Below, piece by piece: positions 26,163-33,571 of a DNA stretch of 64,000 bases. The stretch's first letter is position 1, and the number at the start of each line of letters is the position of its first letter. Made by a program: the position numbers and the translations under genes. This stretch comes from Taklimakanibacter albus (GTDB lineage: Bacteria > Pseudomonadota > Alphaproteobacteria > Rhizobiales > Aestuariivirgaceae): positions 586,343 through 650,342 of the forward strand of contig NZ_JAENHL010000004.1 in assembly GCF_016595235.1 (NCBI RefSeq), written 5' to 3'. The notes under the pieces are model-generated. The model saw nothing but the letters and a program-made list of their open reading frames with translations, did not search any database and was not told where the DNA came from.

Positions 26163-26831
26163 ATGGCCAGGCAAACTCACCGCAGCATGACGAAACCGGA
26201 AGCGCCGCGCTCAGGCCCGGCCGGCAATATCAAGGTCACGCGCGAGGACTGGCTCGATCTCGCCCTCGAGACCCTCATTTCCGACGGCGTGGAGGGCGTG
26301 CGTATCCTGGCGCTTGGCCAGAAGCTCGGCGTGTCGCGCTCGAGCTTCTATTGGTATTTCGAAAGCCGCCAGGATCTGCTCGACCAGCTGCTGGAATATT
26401 GGCGCAACAAGAACACCCGCTTCATCATCGAGCGCGCCAAGCGCCCGGCCCCCACGATCACGCAGGCCGTGCTCAATGTCTTCGAATGTTGGGTGGACAC
26501 GAACCTGTTCAATCCGCGGCTCGATTTCGCCATCCGCACCTGGGCGAGAAGCTCGACCTTCGTGCACGAGATCATCGATGCCGCCGATAATGAGCGCGTC
26601 CTGGCCATAGGCGACATGTTCGCCCGTTATGGCTACAGCCAGGAAGACGCCTTCGTCCGGGCCCGTGTCCTCTATTTCATGCAGATCGGCTATTATTCGC
26701 TCGAGATCATCGAGCCGATGTCCAGCCGCCTCTCGCTGGTGCCGGCCTATTTGCGCAGCTTCACCGGGCGCGAGCCGCTCGACAGCGAGATCGAGGCTTT
26801 CGCCCGTTATGTCGAGGCGACTGGGGCCTGA
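26163..26831 (+). CDS. TetR-family regulator at the end of the sox operon
   Basis: This 222-residue regulator has an N-terminal helix-turn-helix of the TetR class (ALGQKLGVSRSSFYWYFESRQDLLDQLLEYW) and an all-helical ligand domain. It follows soxG by 6 bp, so it is co-transcribed and probably feeds back on the operon. The ATGTACAT palindromes at 18673 and 18739 are its likeliest targets. Confidence 0.85.
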   Translation: MARQTHRSMTKPEAPRSGPAGNIKVTREDWLDLALETLISDGVEGVRILALGQKLGVSRSSFYWYFESRQDLLDQLLEYWRNKNTRFIIERAKRPAPTITQAVLNVFECWVDTNLFNPRLDFAIRTWARSSTFVHEIIDAADNERVLAIGDMFARYGYSQEDAFVRARVLYFMQIGYYSLEIIEPMSSRLSLVPAYLRSFTGREPLDSEIEAFARYVEATGA

Positions 26832-26850
26832 ATTGATGGTGATCTAAGCA

Positions 26851-27258
26851 TCAATCATAGAGATCGTATGTCGCCCAGTCGGCTTTCGGAATCTTGGCGC
26901 CGATCTCGTAATGCAGCTCATGCGCATCGAGATGCCGGGGGCCTGTCACGCAGTCATAGGACAGATGATACCAGTTGCCGCCGCTGCGGAATGCGGCGCC
27001 ATGCGCTGCTATCGAGTTCTCTCCAACGACCGGCTCATCGAACGTATAAGCGACGACCTTCTCCACATTGAAGGAGGCCCGGTCCCGATTGATGCGCAGC
27101 AGGACTTCGGCATCGCAGGTCTGCTCGAGCCGGGTCTGTGGATCGAGCTTCATCAACTGTCCCTTGAGGCGGCCGTCATCCAGCGCCAGGACAGATGCGG
27201 ACGACACACTAACGGCGATCGTGGCGACGGAAGTCAGTCCGACAATTCTCGAATACAA
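26851..27258 (-). CDS. DUF930 family exported protein
   Basis: This is a 135-residue protein of unknown function, of a type common in rhizobia. The DUF930-like core reads LDPQTRLEQTCDAEVLLRI, then VVAYTFDEP, GAAFRSGGNWYHLSYDC and the terminal IPKADWATYDLYD. Two cysteines (in QTCDAE and SYDCVT) could form a disulfide. The frame is open to a GTG at 27297, but the TTG at 27258 has GGGAGG upstream with good spacing. It also yields a clean signal peptide (IVGLTSVATIAVSVSSASVLA). No function can be assigned. Confidence 0.75.
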   Translation of the reverse strand: MYSRIVGLTSVATIAVSVSSASVLALDDGRLKGQLMKLDPQTRLEQTCDAEVLLRINRDRASFNVEKVVAYTFDEPVVGENSIAAHGAAFRSGGNWYHLSYDCVTGPRHLDAHELHYEIGAKIPKADWATYDLYD

Positions 27259-27390
27259 TGAAGCCTCCCGCGTCGAATCCGAAATGGGCGCGGTCACTAC
27301 TATTATCCGTATCCGTGATAGGCAAGCAGGTTCAGGACGGCGATCAATCCGCGGTTGCGCAGGCGACGGCGGACAAGTCAGACCATGCGT

Positions 27391-27885
27391 TCATTTGGAC
27401 GGATTTGACGTGGCGAAGATGTAGCGGGCGAGGCGCCACTGACCATCGGGCTCGCGATGCAGGAGAAAGAGTTCCTGGTTGGCCTCCGGCGCGGACGTCT
27501 TGTCGCCGGCCAGGAGTTTCACCGTTCCGGTGGAGCGCGTGCGTGCATAGGCCCAATCGCGCGACAACGGCTTGACCTCATCGATCGCGAAGCGGACATC
27601 GAGCTTGACCGTCGCGAAAACACGCCGATAGGCGGCACGCACCGCATCGCGGCCTTCCACGGGCGGGCTGTTCTGCGGCATGAACACCACGTCCGTGGCA
27701 TAGAGCTTCATGACTGCATCGACATCGGAGGCATTCAAGGCCCGCTCATAGGCGCCAAGCTGCCGGGCGATCGCGGCCTTGGCGCCTTCCGCCGCATGAG
27801 CGGGCGCCACGGGCGAAATGAAGTGAAGCGCGGCGGCAGCCATGACCACCGCCAGATTGCTTCGAAGCGAATGGGACATATGCAT
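27391..27885 (-). CDS. Exported NTF2-like (SnoaL/DUF4440) protein
   Basis: This 164-residue protein has a Sec signal peptide (AVVMAAAALHFISPVAPAHA). A small alpha-plus-beta cone of the NTF2 superfamily follows: YERALNASDVDAVMKLYATDVVFMPQ, then GRDAVRAAYRRVF, DWAYARTRSTG and ELFLLHREPDGQWRLARYIF. GGGGAG precedes the ATG at 27885. It sits 15 bp downstream of a paralogue lacking the signal peptide, so a duplication with relocation to the periplasm is evident. The ligand or reaction is unknown. Confidence 0.85.
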   Translation of the reverse strand: MHMSHSLRSNLAVVMAAAALHFISPVAPAHAAEGAKAAIARQLGAYERALNASDVDAVMKLYATDVVFMPQNSPPVEGRDAVRAAYRRVFATVKLDVRFAIDEVKPLSRDWAYARTRSTGTVKLLAGDKTSAPEANQELFLLHREPDGQWRLARYIFATSNPSK

Positions 27886-27900
27886 CTGTCATCTCCCCGT

Positions 27901-28278
27901 TCAGGCGCGTGGGCGCGTGGTGGCGAACAGATAGCGGTGGATCTTCCACACACCGCTTTCGCGCCGCAGGATGAAGAGCTCATTGTTCCCCTCCTCGACA
28001 TCCACACCGGCGGCGAGGATGCGGGTCCGTCCGGACGAGCTGGTGCGTGCCCAGGCCCAATCGCCGGCCACTTCGATCTCATGGATCTCGAAGCGGATAG
28101 CGAGCTTGATCGTGGCGAAGACCTGCGCATAGCCGGCGCAGACTGCCGCTCTGCCGACCAATGCCGGCGCATGCTGCGGCATGAAAACCGGCTCGCTGCC
28201 ATAAAGGCCGAGGATGGTTTCGAGGTCATTGGCGTTGAGGGCCTGCTCGTAAGTCTTGAAGATGGCGTCGATCGTCAT
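27901..28278 (-). CDS. Cytoplasmic NTF2-like (SnoaL/DUF4440) protein
   Basis: This 125-residue NTF2-like protein aligns along its whole length with the downstream exported paralogue. YEQALNANDLETILGLYG and PVFMPQHAPALVGRAAVCA match its core, as do DWAWARTSSSG and ELFILRRESGVWKIHRYLFAT. It has no signal peptide. It diverges from a LysR regulator whose promoter contains a perfect inverted repeat, so this two-gene unit is probably LysR-controlled. Such domains bind small hydrophobic ligands or catalyse isomerisation. The specific role is unknown. Confidence 0.85.
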   Translation of the reverse strand: MTIDAIFKTYEQALNANDLETILGLYGSEPVFMPQHAPALVGRAAVCAGYAQVFATIKLAIRFEIHEIEVAGDWAWARTSSSGRTRILAAGVDVEEGNNELFILRRESGVWKIHRYLFATTRPRA

Positions 28279-28337
28279 GGCTGGCTCCGATCTTTGGTTG
28301 AGCTACCGGGGTAGCGACGACCTCAAGCTAAGATGAT

Positions 28338-28365
28338 CATTTCTGGTATAAAACTGACAGAAATG
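28338..28365. promoter_or_regulatory. Perfect inverted repeat, candidate LysR binding site
   Basis: CATTTCTG (28338-28345) and CAGAAATG (28358-28365) form a perfect 8-bp inverted repeat with a 12-nt spacer in the region between the NTF2-like genes and the LysR gene. Size and position fit a LysR recognition site. Confidence 0.65.
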
Positions 28366-28373
28366 GCATTCTC

Positions 28374-28391
28374 CCTCTCATAATCGAGAGG
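28374..28391 (+). promoter_or_regulatory. Hairpin sequestering the LysR ribosome binding site
   Basis: CCTCTC (28374-28379) pairs with GAGAGG (28386-28391) across a 6-nt loop. GAGAGG is also the Shine-Dalgarno sequence 7 nt before the ATG at 28399, so the stem could limit translation of the regulator. Confidence 0.4.
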
Positions 28392-28398
28392 ATTAGCC

Positions 28399-29289
28399 AT
28401 GGATCTCAATGCCGTGCGGATGTTCGTGGCCGTGGTTCAGGCCGGCAGCCTGTCGGCCGGCGCGGCTCGCTTGAACATGCCTCTGCCGACCCTCAGCCGG
28501 CGCTTGCGCCAGCTCGAGCGGGAATTGAAGGTTCAGTTGCTCGAGCGCTCCGTACACGGCACAAGGCTTACCGATGCCGGCACACATCTTTTTGAACATG
28601 CCGCGCGCGGCCTCGAGACTCTCGCCGAGGGCGAGGAAGCGTTACGAAGCGATCAGGCCCGTCTCAAAGGCCGCTTGCGCCTGTCACTTCCGACCGGTTT
28701 CGAGCCTTGGTGGGAGTTACTCGGCGCGTTCCAGCGCCAATATCCCGATATTCAGCTCAGCGTCTACGCGACCGATCGGCGGGTCGACCTGATTCAGGAC
28801 GGGATCGATGTCGCCTTGCGCGTTGGCATCATCCAGCATGAAGCGATGGTGGCCCGCCATCTCCTCACCTACCGCCATGTCCTGGTCGCCAGTCCCAAGC
28901 TCCTGCGCCGGCTGGGCAAGCCGCGGGCACCTCAAGATCTCCTGCGTTTTCCCTGCGCTCTATGGACCCGCGATGCCAACACGTCCGGGAGTTGGCAACT
29001 CGGCAAAGAAGTCATCCAGCCGCGAGCGGTGTTCGCCGCGAACGATTATTTGCATTTGCGCGATCGCGCGATCGCCGCCGAGGTGGTGACGGAGCTGCCG
29101 CCCTTCCTTGTCGCGCGCGCCCTGAGCGAGGGAAGTCTTCAGGCGCTGCTGCCCCGCTCGCTTATGCCGGAGCAGCAGATCAACCTGCTCTATCCGTCTC
29201 ACCGCCATCCCTCGACCATCGTGCGGACTTATCTGAGCTTTTGCCAGAAGCACATGGCCGAGGTCTTGGCTGCCAACACGACACCGTGA
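28399..29289 (+). CDS. LysR-family transcriptional regulator
   Basis: This 296-residue LysR regulator has the N-terminal helix-turn-helix SLSAGAARLNMPLPTLSRRLRQLE and effector domain LRLSLPTGFEPWWELLGAFQ. The pattern matches the PA-type subgroup (one-component, DsdC/AaeR-like length). It diverges from two NTF2-like genes and probably regulates them and itself through the inverted repeat at 28338-28365. Confidence 0.92.
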   Translation: MDLNAVRMFVAVVQAGSLSAGAARLNMPLPTLSRRLRQLERELKVQLLERSVHGTRLTDAGTHLFEHAARGLETLAEGEEALRSDQARLKGRLRLSLPTGFEPWWELLGAFQRQYPDIQLSVYATDRRVDLIQDGIDVALRVGIIQHEAMVARHLLTYRHVLVASPKLLRRLGKPRAPQDLLRFPCALWTRDANTSGSWQLGKEVIQPRAVFAANDYLHLRDRAIAAEVVTELPPFLVARALSEGSLQALLPRSLMPEQQINLLYPSHRHPSTIVRTYLSFCQKHMAEVLAANTTP

Positions 29290-29304
29290 CGGTGCCCCCA
29301 GATC

Positions 29305-31062
29305 TCAATTGATCCCCGCCGCGGTGAAGCCGTCCTCGATCGCCTTGATCTTTCGCGCCAACACGGCGGCACTCTGGCCGCGGAACAGCGAGCGCGCCGC
29401 CTGGATGACGCCGCGGCGGCTGTCCGAGAAGTCGGAGGTGCGGGAGAGCTGCGTCGTCAGCGCGAGAAAAAACATGCCGGCGATATCGTTCTTGCCGAAT
29501 ACATAGCGGCTGCCCGTTTTCGCCGTCATGATCTTGTAAGCGGCGAAATTATGGATGCCGCTATTGTCATGCACCCAGCCATAGTCGTTGCGTTCATAGG
29601 TATAAGGCGGCGTGGCGGTGCGGAAGTCGCGCATGTGCTTGGGCTGGTCGTGCCGTGTCGGATCGGCCAGGTCGCGCAGGGCCTTGCCGGGGCCTTCGAA
29701 GCCGACGCCGATCTGCCACGACCATCTGCCGATCGGCTTGGCGAAATTGGCAATGATCACGCCGAAGATGTCCGAATAGGATTCGTTCAGGGCGCCCGGC
29801 TGCGTGCGGTATTCCAGACGCGACGTATAGTCGGTGACGCCATGGAACATCTCATGGCCGACGACGTCGAGCATCGCCGCTACCGAATAGAAGGTCTGAT
29901 TGGGAAACTTGATCTGCCCATAGACCATCTGGTCGCCATTCCAATAGGCGTTCTTCCATTCACGCGCCGGGGTCACCCCGTCGCCGCGATCCCAGCAATT
30001 CACCGTCGAGATCATCTCGCCGCCACGCCCGTCGATATTGCTGCGCTTGACGACGTCGCGCAGGAAGCGGGCGACTTCCGCGCCATTGGCATGGGCATCG
30101 ACCGCTTCTGACGGCCACGGATTGGGCGGGTTGGTGTAGAGCGCGCCGGGCAACAGCGCCGACTGCCGACTCGGATCCTTGAAATCGAAGCCATAGGTCG
30201 TGACATTGAGGTCGAGATCGCGCATCGACCGCTTGCCGCCGGACGAGTCGACCACGATCTGCCTGACCTTGTCATTACTGTCCCGCGCCTGGTCGACCTT
30301 GCGGGCCATGGTCGCGATCCGCGGCAGCTCGGCCAGGAGCTTGCCCGTCTGCGCGTCGACGACATAGTCCTTGAGCGCCGCATCGCTGTGGCCAGCCTCG
30401 CTGGCGCGCGGCCGCTTCACCGCGACATTCTCGATGATGTAAGCCAGTCGCCATTTGCTGGCGTTCTGGTCGAAGTAATAATAAAGGCGCGGCGTCTGCT
30501 CCAGGGAGCTTGCCTTGACGCCGGCCGCTTTCGCGGTCACTCCCAGGGCCTCGGCGGGTGAAATCTTGGCGACATGATCAACCTCGCTCGGCGAGCCCAT
30601 TGTCGAATTGATCCCGAGGAGGCCGTTGTTCTTGTCGAGTTCGACCGTCACCAGCGATCCATAGACTGGAATCTTGTGAAATCTCTGACAGAACTTCACC
30701 ATGACCGTACCGGTGAGCGGCACCGCTTCGGTGCCGAGGCTCTTGAATTCGCTGTCCGCACTTTCGGTCCGCGGACGCGAAAACGCCGCGAGCTCGTTGC
30801 TTGCCAGCGCCTGGTCGAGATGGGTCCTGGCCGCCGTCTCGGGATCGAGCTTCTTCAGATCGACGCCGAGTGTCGACGCGACCGATCTGGCGCCGCCGGG
30901 TGCCGCTTCGACGCGCGCCAGGGCCTTCTGGCCGGATTTTTCCGAAACATCGATGGCGAAGCCACGCAAGCCGGTATTCTTCATGAGTCCCCGGGACGCT
31001 TCCGTCCGGCGCCTCGATGTGGGCTTGCTGCTCTTTTTGGCCTTGGTCGATTTGGGTCGCAT
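29305..31062 (-). CDS. M4 (thermolysin-family) metalloprotease without a recognisable signal peptide
   Basis: This is a 585-residue thermolysin-like zinc protease. It has the zinc motif HEMFH (403-407), the third ligand E427 in GALNESYSDIFG and the catalytic H498 in WVHDNSGIHN. Residues about 50-250 form an FTP/PepSY-type propeptide. The start at 31062 (AGGGTGAT upstream) gives a lysine- and arginine-rich N-terminus instead of a signal peptide, and longer starts add none. Export by another route or action inside the cell are both possible. The gene is isolated from obvious secretion genes and converges with the LysR gene. Confidence 0.88.
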   Translation of the reverse strand: MRPKSTKAKKSSKPTSRRRTEASRGLMKNTGLRGFAIDVSEKSGQKALARVEAAPGGARSVASTLGVDLKKLDPETAARTHLDQALASNELAAFSRPRTESADSEFKSLGTEAVPLTGTVMVKFCQRFHKIPVYGSLVTVELDKNNGLLGINSTMGSPSEVDHVAKISPAEALGVTAKAAGVKASSLEQTPRLYYYFDQNASKWRLAYIIENVAVKRPRASEAGHSDAALKDYVVDAQTGKLLAELPRIATMARKVDQARDSNDKVRQIVVDSSGGKRSMRDLDLNVTTYGFDFKDPSRQSALLPGALYTNPPNPWPSEAVDAHANGAEVARFLRDVVKRSNIDGRGGEMISTVNCWDRGDGVTPAREWKNAYWNGDQMVYGQIKFPNQTFYSVAAMLDVVGHEMFHGVTDYTSRLEYRTQPGALNESYSDIFGVIIANFAKPIGRWSWQIGVGFEGPGKALRDLADPTRHDQPKHMRDFRTATPPYTYERNDYGWVHDNSGIHNFAAYKIMTAKTGSRYVFGKNDIAGMFFLALTTQLSRTSDFSDSRRGVIQAARSLFRGQSAAVLARKIKAIEDGFTAAGIN

Positions 31063-31283
31063 GTGATCACCCTGAATGGCATCGCGGCGCGTCCCGTTTC
31101 GGCTCATTGTCTGATGACCGAGCGGCGCGCCGGCGCTTCCTGTGAAGCGCGCTCGTGCATTTCGCACGCGCTTTCTGCGCAACATCGCCCTCTGACGAGA
31201 GTTAAATCCAAGTCTCGCGCCACGTCAAGCGAATGCGGCCGAATGGGCGCGGAACCACGACCAGGCACGGACGTTGTTCCATT

Positions 31284-31415
31284 ATGGCTACCGTTCCCAC
31301 ACCCGATCCACCCGCCCCTCCCGGTCCGCAGCCGCCCGGCCCCTTGCCGCGCCCCGCGCCGCCGCATGATCCCTTGCCCGATCCCCTCCCGCCTTTGCCG
31401 ACACCACGCGCATGA
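31284..31415 (+). CDS. Possible small proline-rich protein
   Basis: This is a 43-residue open frame, MATVPTPDPPAPPGPQPPGP and so on, about half proline. It sits in the 400-bp gap between the M4 protease and epimerase genes. No good Shine-Dalgarno sequence precedes the ATG, so coding status is uncertain. Small proline-rich hypothetical proteins of this type are annotated in rhizobia. No function can be suggested. Confidence 0.35.
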   Translation: MATVPTPDPPAPPGPQPPGPLPRPAPPHDPLPDPLPPLPTPRA

Positions 31416-31487
31416 AGGGCGACGATTGATTCCAGCGGGTACCAGCCGCTAACATCGGTTTCCTTCATCACTCGACAGGGAAATCGC

Positions 31488-32357
31488 ATGATCATCGTCA
31501 CCGGCGGCAGCGGCAAGGTCGGACGCGCTTGCGTCAGGGACCTCATGGAGCATGGCTACAAGGTCGCCTCCATCGACATGGTGAGGCCCGCCGGCCTGTC
31601 CAATCCGCCGAAGCCGACGGATGTGAATTTCACCCGTGCCGACATCACCGATTTCGGCGAGGTCATGGCGGCTTTCTCCGGCATCAATACGCGCGTCGAG
31701 GAAGCGGTGACCGGCGTCGTCCATCTTGGCGCCATTGCGTCCCCGGGCGAAGCGGCCGATCACGTGATCTTCGAGGTCAACACGGTTTCGACCTACAATG
31801 TATTCGAGGCGGCCCGCCGTCTCGGGATCCGCAACATCGTCTGGGCATCGAGCGAGACGGTCTATGGCATCCCCTATCCCGGCGGCCCGCAATATGTGCC
31901 TGTCGATGAGGAGATCGAATTGCCGCAATGGTCCTATTCGCTCTCCAAGCTGATGGGCGAGAAAATGGCCGAACAGTTCGCCCGCTGGGATGCGCAGGCG
32001 AAGATCGTCGGCCTGCGCTTCTCCAATGTCCAGGAACCGCAGGACTACGCGAACTTCCCCGCCTATCAGAAGGACCCGCGGTCGCGTCACTTCAATCTGT
32101 GGACCTATATCGACGCCCGCGACGCCGCCCAGGCGATCCGCCTGTCGCTCGAGTCGAAATTGACCGGCGCCCATGTCTTCGGCATCGCCAACAGCGACGG
32201 GGTGATGACGCAGACCAATGACGAGCTGCTCGACGAAGTATTTCCGGGAACGAAGCGCAAGCGCCCGCTTGAGCCGCATGAATCCCTGATCTCGATCGAA
32301 AAGGCGCAGCGCATGCTCGGCTACAAGCCGCAATTTGACTGGCGCAAGGCGAAATAG
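31488..32357 (+). CDS. NAD-dependent epimerase/dehydratase (extended SDR)
   Basis: This 289-residue extended short-chain dehydrogenase has the N-terminal nucleotide motif VTGGSGKVGRACV. It has an active-site serine region (WASSETVYGIPYP) and the catalytic YxxxK in YSLSKLMGEK. The C-terminal ISIEKAQRMLGYKPQFDW segment is typical of sugar-nucleotide epimerases. Relatives act on UDP- or free sugars; the substrate is not evident. It is followed almost directly by a 97-residue ORF. Confidence 0.85.
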   Translation: MIIVTGGSGKVGRACVRDLMEHGYKVASIDMVRPAGLSNPPKPTDVNFTRADITDFGEVMAAFSGINTRVEEAVTGVVHLGAIASPGEAADHVIFEVNTVSTYNVFEAARRLGIRNIVWASSETVYGIPYPGGPQYVPVDEEIELPQWSYSLSKLMGEKMAEQFARWDAQAKIVGLRFSNVQEPQDYANFPAYQKDPRSRHFNLWTYIDARDAAQAIRLSLESKLTGAHVFGIANSDGVMTQTNDELLDEVFPGTKRKRPLEPHESLISIEKAQRMLGYKPQFDWRKAK

Positions 32358-32358
32358 A

Positions 32359-32652
32359 ATGGACCTGTCGGCATTCAAGGAAACACTGGCGCAGCCGGCG
32401 CCGCCCGAGGGCCTGAGTCTCGCTTTGCAGGCCTTGTGGTGGGACGCCAAAGGCGACTGGGACAAGGCCCATGAATGCGCCCAGGAGCGCGACGACAGGG
32501 ACGGCGCCCGCGTCCATGCTTATCTCCACCGCAAGGAAGGCGACCCGTCCAATGCCGGTTACTGGTATCGCCGCGCCGGTACGAAGGCCTTTGCCGGAAG
32601 CCTTGCCGAGGAATGGGAGGAACTGGCGCGCTCTTTCCTCATCACGCCGTAA
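32359..32652 (+). CDS. Small TPR-like hypothetical protein
   Basis: This 97-residue acidic helical protein contains ALWWDAKGDWDKAHECAQE and a repeated HAYLHRKEGDPSNAGYWYRRAG segment, which resembles a degenerate tetratricopeptide pair. It begins one base after the epimerase TAG and is therefore co-transcribed. Its end overlaps the convergent permease gene by 11 bp. The function is unknown. Confidence 0.7.
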   Translation: MDLSAFKETLAQPAPPEGLSLALQALWWDAKGDWDKAHECAQERDDRDGARVHAYLHRKEGDPSNAGYWYRRAGTKAFAGSLAEEWEELARSFLITP

Positions 32653-33559
32653 GACCCCGCAGCCTCTCGGATCGGCGTCTGAGCAGCTCGACGACCGTCA
32701 GCAGCAGGATCGACATCGCCACGAGAATGGTCGCGACCGCCAGGATCGTCGGCGATATCTGCTCGCGCAGTCCCGACCACATCTGCCGCGGGATTGTGCG
32801 CTGATCATAGTCGGCGAGGAAGATCACCGCGACCACTTCGTCGAACGACGTTCCGAAGGCGAAGAGCGCGCCCGAGAGAATGCCGGGCAGGATCAGCGGC
32901 ATGATGACCCGCTGAAACACCACCAAAGGCGATGCGCCGAGACTCTGCCCGGCGCGTATCAGGCTGCGGTCAAAGCCCGACAATGTCGCCGTGACCGTAA
33001 TGACGACGAAGGGCGTCCCCAGAATCGCATGGGCGACGATCAGGCCCAGATAGGTATTGGCGAGCCCGATCTCCGAGAACAGAAAATAGAGGCTGGTCGA
33101 GGTCACGATGATCGGCACGATCATCGGCGATATCAGCAGCGCCATGATCAGCCGGCGCCCGGGCAGGATGCTCTGCGACAGGCCGAGCGCGGCGACGGTT
33201 CCCAGGAGCGTGGACAGGATGGTGGCGCCGATGGCGATCACGATACTGTTCTTGGCGGCGTGGATCCACTGGCTGTTCGCCCACGCATCGCCTATCCACG
33301 ACCAGCCTGAAAAGAGCTGCGTCGGATCCGCCATGCCGTTCTGCAGGATGTCGCGGTACCAGCGCAGCGAATAGGCGGCGGGATCGAGCGTCAACATGCC
33401 TTCGGTGAAGCTGAAATAGGGTTCGGCATTGAACGACAAGGGGACGACGACCAGCACCGGCAGAAGCAGGAACAGGAACAGGAAGACGAGCGCACAGAAG
33501 GTGAGATAGACCCAGTGCCAGATACGTTCCCATCTATCCACATAAGCGGGCAATGCCAT
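32642..33559 (-). CDS. Spermidine/putrescine-type ABC permease (PotC)
   Basis: This 305-residue permease of the PotC/MetI fold has a first helix in FCALVFLFLFLLLPVLVVVP. Its EAA loop is IRAGQSLGASPLVVFQRVIM, and TSFDEVVAVIFLADYDQRT is typical of PotC. It is the last gene of a seven-gene operon that also encodes a creatinase-like protein and an amidase. It heterodimerises with the PotB-like permease 12 bp upstream. Confidence 0.9.
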   Translation of the reverse strand: MALPAYVDRWERIWHWVYLTFCALVFLFLFLLLPVLVVVPLSFNAEPYFSFTEGMLTLDPAAYSLRWYRDILQNGMADPTQLFSGWSWIGDAWANSQWIHAAKNSIVIAIGATILSTLLGTVAALGLSQSILPGRRLIMALLISPMIVPIIVTSTSLYFLFSEIGLANTYLGLIVAHAILGTPFVVITVTATLSGFDRSLIRAGQSLGASPLVVFQRVIMPLILPGILSGALFAFGTSFDEVVAVIFLADYDQRTIPRQMWSGLREQISPTILAVATILVAMSILLLTVVELLRRRSERLRGLTA

Positions 33560-33571
33560 GTCCGTCTCCCC

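Noticed and set aside
31100-31200. Imperfect GCGCG-rich inverted repeat near the M4 gene start
   Set aside because: The stem is interrupted and no matching copy or T-tract was found. It looks like GC-rich background.
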